Of a DNA stretch of 64,000 nt, positions 33,482-44,104 are shown one piece after another. Position 1 is the first letter of the stretch, and each line of letters starts with the position of its first letter. The notes beneath the pieces are model-generated. The model was not told where the DNA came from, ran no database searches, and saw only the letters and a program-made list of their open reading frames with translations. The position numbers and the translations under genes are program-made. This DNA comes from Caenorhabditis remanei. Its lineage: Eukaryota > Nematoda > Chromadorea > Rhabditida > Rhabditidae. Where the stretch lies: contig NC_071333.1 of assembly GCF_010183535.1 (NCBI RefSeq), positions 1,302,001 through 1,366,000 of the forward strand, given 5' to 3'.

Positions 33482-35520
33482 ACTGATAACGATTTGATTG
33501 AGAAAATTGGTGCTGATATAATGAACGTTAGGTTCCGGAACTGAATGAAAGCAAAAATGAAACTTTTCAGTGTTTTGAATTTGTACATTTCTGAACTGTT
33601 TTCAACCTGCAACTCGGTTTTTCTTAAAATATTTCATTTCCAATTGTAAAGTAGTGGAAACTTTCTGATATAACTCCCTAACGACATTTATTCAATAGGC
33701 GTTCAAAACCATCATCACACAACCAGCCGTTTTTTGAGACGCAGATATTTAACGATACTTTTTCTCATTACATCTTACAGAAAATCCCTAATCCCGTATA
33801 TTTTACCTATGATTCTACGCGCATCAATTACATTTTAGTTTTGAAAGAATAAACTATGAAAAACAAAGAAGAAAGCACAAAAATTAATATCAAAAAACCA
33901 TTGAAATGAAGAAAGTGCGAGAATAGAACATGTGTTCTTTGATATGTGTTAAAGCAGAGAGACCCAGACAGTGTAAGGGCAGCCGGACGGCAGTGAACAA
34001 AACTGATGATAGAATGTGCGATCACATGTATTACGCGAGAGTATGCGGACACGCGAGCAGTGGAGTCAAGTTCCGAATGTGATGACGCGTCGGAAAAAAG
34101 AAGCATAGAGAAAATATGCGGTTTTTGAACTGGGAAGGCAGGGCCTCTACACGGCCGGGATTTTACTACTCGTGGCCTAGAAAATTGTGCAACGAGTTAC
34201 GCAGTAAGCGCTTACGTACGCAGCGAAATTTGTCTGCAAAGATTGCGTCACGGTGTGTGCAGACTGCGTACCGTAATCGCATGAAAAATTCAGATTTTTT
34301 GGCGAATTTTTCGAAAATTTGACGCAGGAAAATAATAAATGTATTTTAAAAAGCTAAAAAATGTACCAGAAGATAGAAGAAGGCTTTGTCGAGGTGAGGA
34401 AATGCGAAATTTCAATTTCTGATCAACTCAATTCACATTCTGGGGGAAAACTCCTCTCTTAAAATCGTTAATTTGCTTTGAAAAATAACATTAGCGAATA
34501 TTATATTTTTTACAGAAAACATCTAATTGCGTCTGGTTTATCTTTCTATCCTGCTCCGAATTTTTTTAGTCACAAAACGACGAAATTATGAAGGATTTGG
34601 AGCCGATTTTTGACATTTTTCAATTTTTCTCGAAAACGAAGTCATACTTTTGAACATGTCAAAACGTGAAGAATGCTAAGGCGGAACTTTTGGCAAATTT
34701 TTTCAAAATTCGAGGAGAGCATCTTCGAGAAAAGTCATTTTTAGCTGTTTTTGGTCCATTTTTTGCATGTTTTTGTCTTATATCTCGAAATTGAGTTCAT
34801 AAACCCCTATTTTTGAACATGAAATATTGAAGAGAACGTCGCTGTGCACGTTCTGGTAAATTTTTAAAAATTTTGAGGAGAGCATCTTCGAGAAATTTAA
34901 GTTTGAAGTGTGTTTTTTCGAGTTTTTTGAGGATTTTCCGTTTTCTCGAAACGTGAGAAATCAAATCCGAGAGTTTTAGCATATTTTTACGAATCGGACG
35001 TGACTGGCGACGTTTCTGATGTGAGTTACTGTCGCTTTTCCGACAACAATTCTGAGCCTGAAATTGAGCAATATCTGCACAATACGTGTTTTTAGTCACC
35101 TATAGCGCAATCCGTGATTATTTTCATAATTTTTCGGTTTTCTGCGATATTTCATCAATTTTTTACAACTCAGCATCAAAAAAATTCCGAAACAATGACC
35201 AAAAACACCGTTTTTTTGCTCCGGAAGTTTGCAATGCTTAAGGTCACGGTGGCCGAAGTCACTGATTTTTCTAGGCCACGAGTAGTAAAATCCCGGCCGT
35301 GTCTAGCAAAAGCCCTCTCAAGAAAAAATGATGCAATCGCGCTCAACGGCACATTGGCGCGAAGCACAAAAGTTCAAATTCAATTATTTTTATGACCACG
35401 TTTTTTACTTGTAAAATATAGTTTTGGGATGGGGAAAAAAAGACCTTAATCATAATTCTTGCAGTATAATCATAAGAAAAATATTTTGAATTGAAATCGT
35501 GATTCCGATATTATTTGGAA
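33482..35520. repeat. Segmental duplication copy 2, interrupted by a 1.15-kb insertion
   Basis: 33482-34149 and 35302-35520 together match 21690-22580. The break falls in CCTCTA / TCTAGC, where copy 1 reads continuously. The two halves therefore bracket a later insertion. No conserved reading frame. 35520-36120 beyond it has nothing callable. Confidence 0.7.
34150..35301. mobile_element. 1152-bp inverted-repeat insertion with a known empty site
   Basis: The ends are inverted repeats of about 36 bp: CACGGCCGGGATTTTACTAC and on to CTCGTGGCCTAGAAAA at the left, the complement at 35266-35301. TCTA flanks both sides (34146-34149 and 35302-35305). The duplicated flank at about 22371-22376 keeps a single CTCTAG, so the boundaries follow by comparison. 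The interior repeats GAGGAGAGCATCTTCGAG (34713 and 34871) and has no transposase frame. A 4-bp duplication within a CTAG-like target hints at the Tc4/Tc5 type, but this is uncertain. Confidence 0.75.
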
Positions 35521-36119
35521 TAATAAGACGTGAGCTTACGCGTACGTAGTGCATTTGTGAAGCGAAAAATGATATTCGTTTTCAAATCTAGTTTAGTTTT
35601 GGAGTATTGTGTTTGATTCCGAAGTCGGTGTCATCCAAATGTACATTTTACTGAGAAATTGTGAAAGAAAAAGGAAGAAATCAAATTTTATGAAAAAAGA
35701 AAAAAGAGAAAAATAAAAGACATTTTGCTTTTTCGCGGTAGATTCATTCTGACTTGTTCTAGTGAGCGAATTGAACTTATCGGAAAAAATATGAAAAGTC
35801 TATCAAAATTTAGGCATCTTATGACCGTGGAGTTCTCCAGGAAAATGATTTTTTTCATTACTATTGAAAAATAAAAATAAATGTATTTCGCGAAAACTCG
35901 TATGTTTGATTTTGTTTCTCACTTTTTAATGCCTCTTTAGTCATCGCAGTAATCGCTATTGATTGTTGTTTGAGTGAAATGTACTTCGCTCTGTAAAACT
36001 TTGATGTTCTGGGCTTTATATAACTTTTGCCCTTCCGCTTTTAAAACAACTGTTCTTTTGCAATAAATCTAGTTCATGGATCAAAAAACAAAAAATGGAT
36101 TTATTCTGAGCATTGGAAG

Positions 36120-36720
36120 TGTTACAATAAAATCAACATAACAAGAAGATTGAATATGGAAGTGTATCATGAAATATAACAGGAACACCGCAAAAAAGGA
36201 AAAAAACATTTAGACTCGATATATGATGGAAAATTGAGAATATTATACATGAGATGGGGAAATGGCAACTTTTGAATGGGAATGAGAAATCATGATTGGG
36301 ATCTTGGCGACATGGCAACAACGACACAGTTTCTTGGGAGAAATCGGAAAACATAGAAAACATGGAAAAACGAAGAAATCAACAGAATAAACTATAAATG
36401 TTGTTTAATTGTAAGGAAAGTGGTAAAACTAAACTTTTAGAAAGAAAACATGTATCAGGGAATGTGATTGGTATGAACAGAACAGATAAAAACTAGAGAA
36501 TCTGAAGAATATTGGAGAATGGAGTAACAATTGAATGAACACAACATAAAATTCATTAACAAAGCCTGATAATTTGGGAAATAGCTAAAAAGTGGAATAC
36601 CGATAATGGAGTGAATAAGAATAAATTGAGATAATTGTGATGATGATGAATAATATACGAATTCAAAATGGATAAAAAACAGAGAAATTCAAAAATTAGA
36701 ACGGGATTCTACAAAACGTT
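36120..36720 (-). repeat. 3' flank of gene B, related to that of gene A
   Basis: 36525-36600 (ACAATTGAATGAACACAACA, AATTCATTAACAAAGCC) resembles 25850-25915 downstream of gene A. The rest is A/G-rich on this strand with no conserved open frame. Confidence 0.4.
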
Positions 36721-36835
36721 CGCTAGAGTGGAGTACAGAAAAAATGGGTTTTTGGCAGATTAGGTGGGTCTGCGGAAAGCGAGGAACATCAAGAAAAAAG
36801 CCGAAGAAATAATTTAACAAGAGATTCGACTTGAA

Positions 36836-37165
36836 AAAGTAGAGCTCGATTTTTGTAGTTGACAACCTCCAGGCACATTTTAAAAAGTTACAGGACGTCT
36901 ATGTGAACAGCTCAAAAATCTTGCCTTTTAGCACTGTAAAGGACAACAAATAGGAGAAATGTATTTGACGATTGATAACTTCTTAGAATGTGCCCGTACA
37001 GAAAAGCCGTCAACTACTAAAATGAAAGTCTACTTGTGATTTATACAGTCGATATATAATTGATTCTGTGAGACAACCAGTGCGGCAGTGTCACACTTGC
37101 AAAGTTGACCGTTTTTAACTAAAAACTGCAAGTGTCTCATTCAGAGGCAGGTAGACATTGTAGCG
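36836..37165. mobile_element. Partial GTACCGG-family repeat
   Basis: GATTTTTGTAGTTGACAACC, AGTTACAGG, CGTCAACTACTAAAATG and CAAAGTTGACCGTTTTTAAC are family landmarks. The terminal CAGTACCGG sequences are missing, so this is a truncated copy. Confidence 0.45.
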
Positions 37166-37234
37166 ACAGGTAAAAAAGGCTTACAATTTCTGCATTGATT
37201 ACTGTAGTGGAAAGCAGTGATTGAATTCGGCTAA

Positions 37235-40200
37235 TCAATTATCCTCGACGACTCCTTTGAGGAAGAAGAGGGCCGTGGTGACCCGCACCTTCCCATCGAT
37301 GTAGCTGGTCGCGGGGAATGGAATATATCTGAAAACAAACAATGAAAATGGTGCAGGGCACTTCTGTATCTGACTTACTCCTTGGCACGAATTTCAAATG
37401 ATGATCCATAAGCCTTTCTCTTGAATGCTTGCACGAAACTCTTCCATTCGTCGGCAAACTTCGAGATAACGGTTACGTTGAACACTCTCAAGTGGTTTCC
37501 TCTCCACTTCTTAAAGAGGAGGTTGAATGTGAACAAGTTCTTGGAATCCAGCTCAATAGCTTTGCATGACTTCCACTGCTCCGTCTTCGAAAGCTGCCGA
37601 AGAGCTCCGTGAGTGAAATTTCCTTGGATGGAAATCTTTTGGAGAGTTGCTGGATCGATGTACGACATCCATCGAGCCAGCATTCTCCCGTTGATGCATT
37701 TAGTGTTACGTGTTGTCGTTATCTTCAGATTCTTTACTTTGATTGATCCTTTGGCAATTTTATTGTTTTGTAGCATGTCCATTACGCGCCAGATCTGCTC
37801 CGTGGAAACACTCATCTCCCATGTGTGAGTTGCCTGACTTCCTCTTTGTAGAAGCAGAATCAGTGCAGGAGTGAGTTCGGGGATTCGACCGCCAAACATT
37901 TCCAAAATTCTCGGATCGAATCGGCGGCACTCTTCAGTCAAACGTGCCATATATTCTTTCATTCCAGCTTCTCTTTCCTCTTCCTGTTGAATAATTCAAA
38001 TAAGGGTTTCCATTGTTTTAAGAGAAACACATTTTAAAACACTTACCCAGCGTTTCCACTTTTCATCCGGTACTTTAACGCAGTTTCCAACCCACTCCGC
38101 AGGTTCCACGACCTCAACGATTTGGTGCTCGAATGGAGGCGCATCCGCTGTCTGGAATTCAAATAATAAATGAAGTGCTGTACTAATTATCTGCCTTACA
38201 ATTGAACTATAACTATACACCTGATTTTGTTTTGTGAATACAGGGAAACACGAATTCTGTTTTGATGTTCAATATATTACATGGGGACACCACTGTTCCA
38301 AAATTTGAGATTTTTTGAAATGAAGAGATTTAAAAAGCCAGGTAAGAAAGAAAATCCAAAAAATCGAAAAATGAATATTCCGAACTTTGCTTCAAGACGA
38401 TTTTTTCTTTTCTCTGGCTTTCTGAATCGATTCATCAAAAATCATAAATAATGGAATAGTGGTGTCCCTTTTCAATATCTACCAATTTATAATAAATGTT
38501 GAGGGTTCTGCTGTAAAAAACCATGAGTATAATTATACTTAAACAACAATATATGCCAATAAAATCACATTCTCACCAGTTCTTCAAATTCTTGTGGCTC
38601 CTCCTTGATGTGAACCGAGAAAACATCCATAACCGGTGATCCTCCTGGTTGAAGCAGCAAATGCGATCGATGAGAGTCGTCGTCTGTTCCATGGAATGGC
38701 ACTGGCGTCGTGATGTCCTCGAAGACTCTTTGATTATCAGACTGAAAATGAGATCTAGATTAAAATTTAATAAGCGAGTCGGCCGGTGTCGACACGTTCT
38801 GGCCCCGGTTTGCAAGTATGGTTTTTGTAGTTGACTACTTTTTGGAAAAGAGCCTTTTAGTAAGTTAGAATTCATCAACAATACCGGAAAAAAATATGTC
38901 ATATTTAGCCTTTCTCAATAGAAAATTCCCAAGTTTGAAAAAACACTTTCTCCCTCGAATCGACCCATTTCAGTGAATAATAGTGCGATTTTCGAGCTGT
39001 CCATTTAAAATTACTATAGCTATCTAAGAAGTGCACGTACAGGAAAGTTGATAACTACAAAGATGAAGCTTTTCAACAGAAAACGGCCACGTCCATAACT
39101 TCTCGACCGATACTGTATGGAACCCCATTCTCACCTGTTCATAATAATCTTGTGGCTCCACCTTGATGTAAAGCGGAAAGACATCAGTGACCGGTGATCC
39201 TACAGGTTGAAGCAGCAATTGCGGTTGGTGGATAGCTTGATAGTCCACGGCTTTTTCTTGGAGCGGCACCGGCGCTATGTATTCTTCGACTCTTCCTTGA
39301 TTTTCGAACTGGAATAGAAATCCAGATTAAAATGTAATAAAGTTTATCAGTTTTTAAGCTTGATACCTTTTAAAAATAATGAACAGCCTTAAATCTCAAT
39401 GATAATTCTGAATTTACTTGGTTGTTCGCAGTACTGCCAATCGAAACGCAAGTTCTTGTTAGAAAATGTTAAATTTAATAAGTGTGTCACCGTCTCAGTT
39501 TTCGCATCACAACGTCAATTGTGTATGCATTGAATATTCAAAAAAAGAGCATTGTTTTTTAGCTGACCACTTTTGTACTAAACTTCCTAGTATGTTTGAG
39601 ACCATTTATGTAAACAACTCAAAAATCTTCAGTTTTAGCCCCAAAAAGAGTAAAATTTTGCGAAAATGCTTACTTGTTCATCATAATTTTGAGGTTCTTG
39701 CTTTATTCCAGCTATCTGAAAAACAGCAGGAACCAGTAAAGCTTGTGGAACTAGCTGTTGGACTGGTCCTTCGAATTGACCTGTCTCGGAGAATTCCTTG
39801 ACGATTCCGTAATTATCAATCTAAATAGGTAATCTAGACTAGCATTGGTTTTATAAGCTTCATTTCTAGAAAATATCATGAACAAAAAACCCCCTAATTT
39901 AAATGGTCACTCCCATTCTGACAATTCATGATTTTTAAATTTTTTCCAAAACTTTGTTCTAATGATTTTTTGAATTATTATTTTCTTCCCCTTTTCTAGT
40001 TTTTCGTCAGTACCTCATGTCCAAAAAATTCCTGTTTTATATCTCTCGGCGGCATAGGAATATTTTGGAGAAGGTGGTTTCTGAGCGGAGCGCTTGTTGC
40101 AGCTAAGGAAACTGGATTCCAACGAGCTCCAGAGATTTCGGCACCCTGAAAGTTAAGTTGGATTGAAATTGAAGACGAGAAGATTCCTCCAGTTTTAGTT

Positions 40201-42253
40201 TTGGTATGTTTCAAAATGAGAAAACTAACAAGTATCTTGAGTGACTCTTATAATTTTACCATATCTCACTTGTCTTCAATTACATTCCCAACTGTTTACC
40301 TCATTTTCCTGCGGTTCCAATTTCACTGCTCCTGGCCTGTATGAACCACCAACATGGATAATGCCGTATTCAAATTCCCTGTTGATTATGGCGATTTCTT
40401 CGGCACCAGTTAGGAATCGTGATGGTGCAACATCTTCTTCCTCAATTTTGATGTTCTTTTTCAAGATCTGACTTCTGGTGCGTCCTGCAACGCTATTGGC
40501 TGGGGGAATGTGGAGGATCTAAAAATATATATATTGACATTCATAGTGAATCCTATTCTAGCTTTAGAGACTACTGAACAAGTTAACCAAATTTTCTTGT
40601 GAAACCATAATGTACCTGAAACAAGTTGATAGCTCTCAACTAGTGTTAGAGGTTTCACAGTAAGATATTTCTCAACTTCCAAACTTCTCGAGCTATTCTT
40701 TTTCTCTTACATGGTGAATATACTTACATTCAATTCTCCTTCCTCGGCCTTCACTTCGCGTTTTGGGCGACCGCGACCTCGTTTCGCTGGAGGAGCGTCG
40801 CGGCTCTGAAACCAAACTTAATTTTTGATTTGCATGGAGCATTCAGAAGCTATTGAACAAGTCCACCAATTTTTTTCAGAAAAAGCAAGCGGGAAAGAGA
40901 AACCTCTCTTAGAGTCATGTTAGAAAATCTGTGGCGACCTATGGGGCCTCTAAGTACCAAAAATCGCTCGTCGTCGTGCAGTTTTTTCATTTCGCCAGAA
41001 GTTCTCCTCATCGTTCACGGGAAAGAAATATTTTCAAAAAATTTCAGGTTAAAAAATTGAAAAATAAACATTCACATGCGGACGAGAAGATTTTCTTTTG
41101 AAATAAACGGAAAAAATGCACGACGAGGAGCGATTTTTGACACTTTGAGGTCCCATAACTCGGTTCAGACTGGTTTTCAGGCATAGTTCCAGGATACTTC
41201 TGTATTTTTCCTGATTTTCTGAACTGATTCATCTAAAAAAATTTTGATGTCCCTTTTCAAGAGTTGAAATAAAATTCCCTCAATTTCCAAATTTACTTAC
41301 ACTTCCTCCTTCATCTTCGGCCAGCACAACACGTCGTGGGCGACCGCGACCACGTTTGGCTTGTGGTGGTCGCGACATATCATCCTCCAGGTTGGCGACT
41401 GGACGATTGTGCTGGCTCTGAACAATATTAATTTTTTGTTTGCATAAAGAGTTCAGGAACTACTGAACAAGTGAACCAAAGTTTCTCGTGAAACTTGTTC
41501 AAATGGGACACCACTATTCCAAAGTTTTAGAAGTTTTGATAAGAATCGATTCGGAAAGCCAAGCGCAAATTCTTTTGGAGCCTTGTTCGATAAACAGTCT
41601 GTAGCGAGTTATGAGGCTTCAAAGTGCCAAGAATCGCTCGTCTTTGTGCAGTTTTTCAGTTAATTTCAATAGAAATCCTACTCGTCGTGCACGTAAAAGG
41701 AATGCTTTGAAACATTTCAAGTAAACCTCTGAAAAATGAACAACCACGTGCAGACGAGGAGAATTTCTATTGAAATGAACGGAAAAGTGCACGACGAGGA
41801 GCGATGTTTAACACTTTGAGGTAACTTAACTCTTTCCAGACTGATTTTCCGACAGGGCTCCAAGATGATTTCTTCTTTTCCCTGGTTTTCTGAATCATTT
41901 ATATCAAAAAAATCAAGAACTCTGCACAATTATTCACAAAGTTTTTTGAAAATTTTGGAAATTTTTCAATCAAAAAAAGTCAAAAACTGACTTTTACCGA
42001 CATGAAAACATAGTCAGAAATTCGACTTTTTTTGGCCGAACGGGTCTCGAGGTGTTCTTCTTTTTCTCTACTCGATACATTTACTTACATTTGCTCGTCT
42101 TTCTCCGGCCCGTTCCGCTTTTCTTGGACGTCCGGGACCACGTTTGGCCGGTGGTGGTGGAGCCAAATTATCATCATCCATCTCGGGCTCCTCCTCTTTC
42201 ACTTTCACTTGTCCTGCGACACCTCGTTTCTTGTTTTCATTCGATTTCGACAT
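37235..42253 (-). CDS. Gene B: AT-hook protein with many SUMO-like motifs and an FTH domain
   Basis: Eleven exons, in phase, on the minus strand: 42089-42253, 41301-41417, 40728-40805, 40300-40518, 40014-40145, 39674-39820, 39135-39308, 38577-38741, 38047-38151, 37379-37983, 37235-37328 (666 residues). AT-hooks: KRGPGRPRK (37-45), KRGRGRPRR (76-84), KRGRGRPKR (102-110). Psi-K-x-E motifs are spread over residues 17-395: VKEEEP, VKAEEG, IKIEEE, VKLEPQ, IKQEFF, IKQEPQ, IKVEPQ, IKEEPQ. Exons 6, 7 and 8 are repeats of one module (about 50 residues ending IK-x-EPQ). Residues about 490-660 are FTH: MSYIDPATLQKISIQ, TEQWKSCKAIEL, LLFKKWRGNHLRVF. I see no F-box, unlike genes C and D. The C-terminal exon ends LKGVVEDN, parallel to D. 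DNA binding plus sumoylation is inferred. The ATG follows a TTTCAG acceptor at 42265. Confidence 0.8.
38815..39120. mobile_element. GTACCGG-family repeat in intron 7 of gene B
   Basis: GGTTTTTGTAGTTGACTAC, CCCTCGAATCGACCCATTTC, GATAACTACAAAGATGAAG and GACCGATACTGTATGG are landmarks of the dispersed family. The element is rearranged and ends only 15 bp or so from the exon-7 donor. Confidence 0.4.
40905..41215. repeat. GAGTTATGAGGC hairpin in intron 2 of gene B
   Basis: CCAAAAATCGCTCGTCGTGC near 40959 and GCACGACGAGGAGCGATTTT near 41118 are inverted arms. The flanking GGGGCCTC / GAGGTCCC and GTTCACGGGAAAG are shared with the copies in gene A. Confidence 0.5.
41570..41890. repeat. GAGTTATGAGGC hairpin in intron 1 of gene B
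   Basis: AAGAATCGCTCGTCTTTGTG near 41630 pairs with GCACGACGAGGAGCGATGTT near 41791, and AGAAATCCTACTCGTC with GACGAGGAGAATTTCT inside them. This intron is the counterpart of gene A intron 1, which holds the same repeat. Confidence 0.5.
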
Positions 42254-42382
42254 TATTTTTAGAGCTGAAATGGAAAAATTTGATGAGAAGTAGAACATAA
42301 TATATAAATGCGAAGCCAAACAGTAAAATATCAAAGTATTAAAAAGGTTGAAATGCGGTAAAAATCAGAAATAAATGACTTA

Positions 42383-42715
42383 AACATCGAATTAGCGCGA
42401 CTATTAGCACACATCACACTTGAATGGATAGTGTGTAATTGCAAATAATGTGAACGGTCCGACGTTGTCGACGCGAGGGGGTCAGTCATGACCCCCCCTC
42501 TAATCTGCCAAAGAAAACGAGGGGAAAGAGTATAAGAAAGTCAGAGGTATAGAGAGGTACGTGCAACACACAAACTGACCGCACGCCCGTTGGGACCTCG
42601 TTGAGACGGTTTGTCGATCGGTGTCGAGGTTGCGCAAAAGCAGCTGTCCGATTGCACAAGTACTACAGAAAAAAAATGGCCGTCTTTTCCTCTAGATTCA
42701 CAAAATAGCTTGCTC
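42383..42715 (-). promoter_or_regulatory. Conserved upstream block of gene B (twin before gene A)
   Basis: Matches 31952-32297 nearly throughout: GCGACTATTAGCACA, TGAATGGATAGTGTGTAA, AATGTGAACGGTCCGA, GTCGACGCGAGGGGGTCAGT, AGAGAGGTACGTGCAAC and AAGCAGCTGTCCGATT. The block begins 130 bp upstream of the ATG. Probably promoter plus a 5' UTR exon kept since the A/B duplication. Confidence 0.55.
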
Positions 42716-42729
42716 TAGGTACGATATAC

Positions 42730-43172
42730 AGTACCGGTCAAAATGATATCATATTTTGCATTTTTCAATAAAAATTGTCCAACTTTGAGAGTGTGTCATG
42801 ATAATTCTGATTGTTCCACCAAAAAAGTTTTTGATGGGTCTTACAGATCAAAAGTAGAATTTCATTTTTGTAGTTGACATCTTCTTTGTACGGACACTCC
42901 CTAGAGAGTTATGGTCATTTTAAGACGGCAGCAAATCGCACTATTTTGAAATAAAATTGGTGTACTTGAGAGAGAAGTTACTTTTTCCATATGTCTGGTG
43001 CGTCCGTGCAAAAAAGTTAACAACTACTTGTAAAATTGAAATTCTACTTTTAATCTGTATGATCCATTAAAACCTTTCTTGATGGGACAATAAGTGAACC
43101 ATGACGGTCTTTCAAAGTTGGACATTTTCAACTGAAAAAAAGCAAAATATGATATTTTTTGAAATTTACTGT
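42730..43172. mobile_element. GTACCGGTCAAAA-family MITE, best-preserved copy
   Basis: It begins TACAGTACCGGTCAAAATGA and ends with the weaker complement AAATTTACTGT. AATTGTCCAACTTTGAGAG (42773) and TTCAAAGTTGGACATTTTC (43111) are inverted inner arms, as are TTTTTGTAGTTGACATC and GTTAACAACTACTTG. Useful reference for the family. Confidence 0.65.
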
Positions 43173-43179
43173 GCTCAAT

Positions 43180-44100
43180 ATGTTTTGTTGTTTCTACAAA
43201 AAACTTTCAGTTTTTGGTGTTTCACACAAAGTAGTTGTTGAAACGAATGTTATTCTAGAAGTCATAATTGACTCATGAGTGCAGTTTCAGTTCTTCATTT
43301 TGTAATTTATTCAACCCTTTTCAATTTTCAATCTTTTACAATTTGCACTACGCCGACGTATTCACACGTTTTCTTATTGACAGTCTGCAATGGGACCAAG
43401 TCCTTTCGAACATAACGTCATTTCAATCCCATTCTTTGTCATTTCAGCTCGAAACCTCATATTTGAAGCTTGTTATTGATAATTTTCGTATATTCTGATT
43501 ACATGGTTTAATTTGATCACAAAAATTTGAAGGAATCACAAACAAGTGGGTGAACACAAATATTTTGGAGAGTGTTTTTCAAATGTGAGATTGGGATGTG
43601 AACAACAAAAGGGGAAACGGGGGGAAAACACCAATTAGGTGAAAAATGACGGAAAACGGGGACGGGGGGGGGGGGTTGAAAATCGGGGTCAAAGAATTAT
43701 AAAGAAATGAAAAGTTGGATGAGAACTTGTTGAAAAAAAGAAAAATCACGTTGAAATTGGGGGGAACTGGGATAAGGGACACATTTTCAGAAATCATCGT
43801 GATAAGTCAATATCCAAAGAGTTGGGGGACAAGAAAAGTGACTGCAAGTAGGGATAATTGGGATGGTCAAGAGAGAATGGTTCAGAAGATATTTCAAAAT
43901 TATGAAAAATACAGGGAAAGAAGAACATTTCGATGGTTGGGGTCAGACAGTCAAAAAAAACAGAGTCAATATCCAAAATGTTGGGGAACAAGAAAAAGGA
44001 TATTGGGGTGTTCAGGAGGGAATGATCCAGAAGATATATCAGAATTATGAGAATGATGGTTTGGGTCACACGGGAACGGTAAATTTATCAGAAGCTCAAG
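43180..44100 (-). other. 3' flank of gene C; local tandem duplication and G-run
   Basis: A G12-type run lies at about 43664-43676. The segment 43860-43915 (GATGGTCAAGAGAGAATGG, CAGAAGATATTTCAAAATTA) recurs at about 44005-44055 (GGTGTTCAGGAGGGAATGAT, CAGAAGATATATCAGAATTA), and ATATCCAAAGAGTTGGGG at 43810 recurs at 43969. These are degenerate tandem copies of about 145 bp. Open frames on both strands cross them without family features. Confidence 0.4.
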
Positions 44101-44104
44101 TAGA

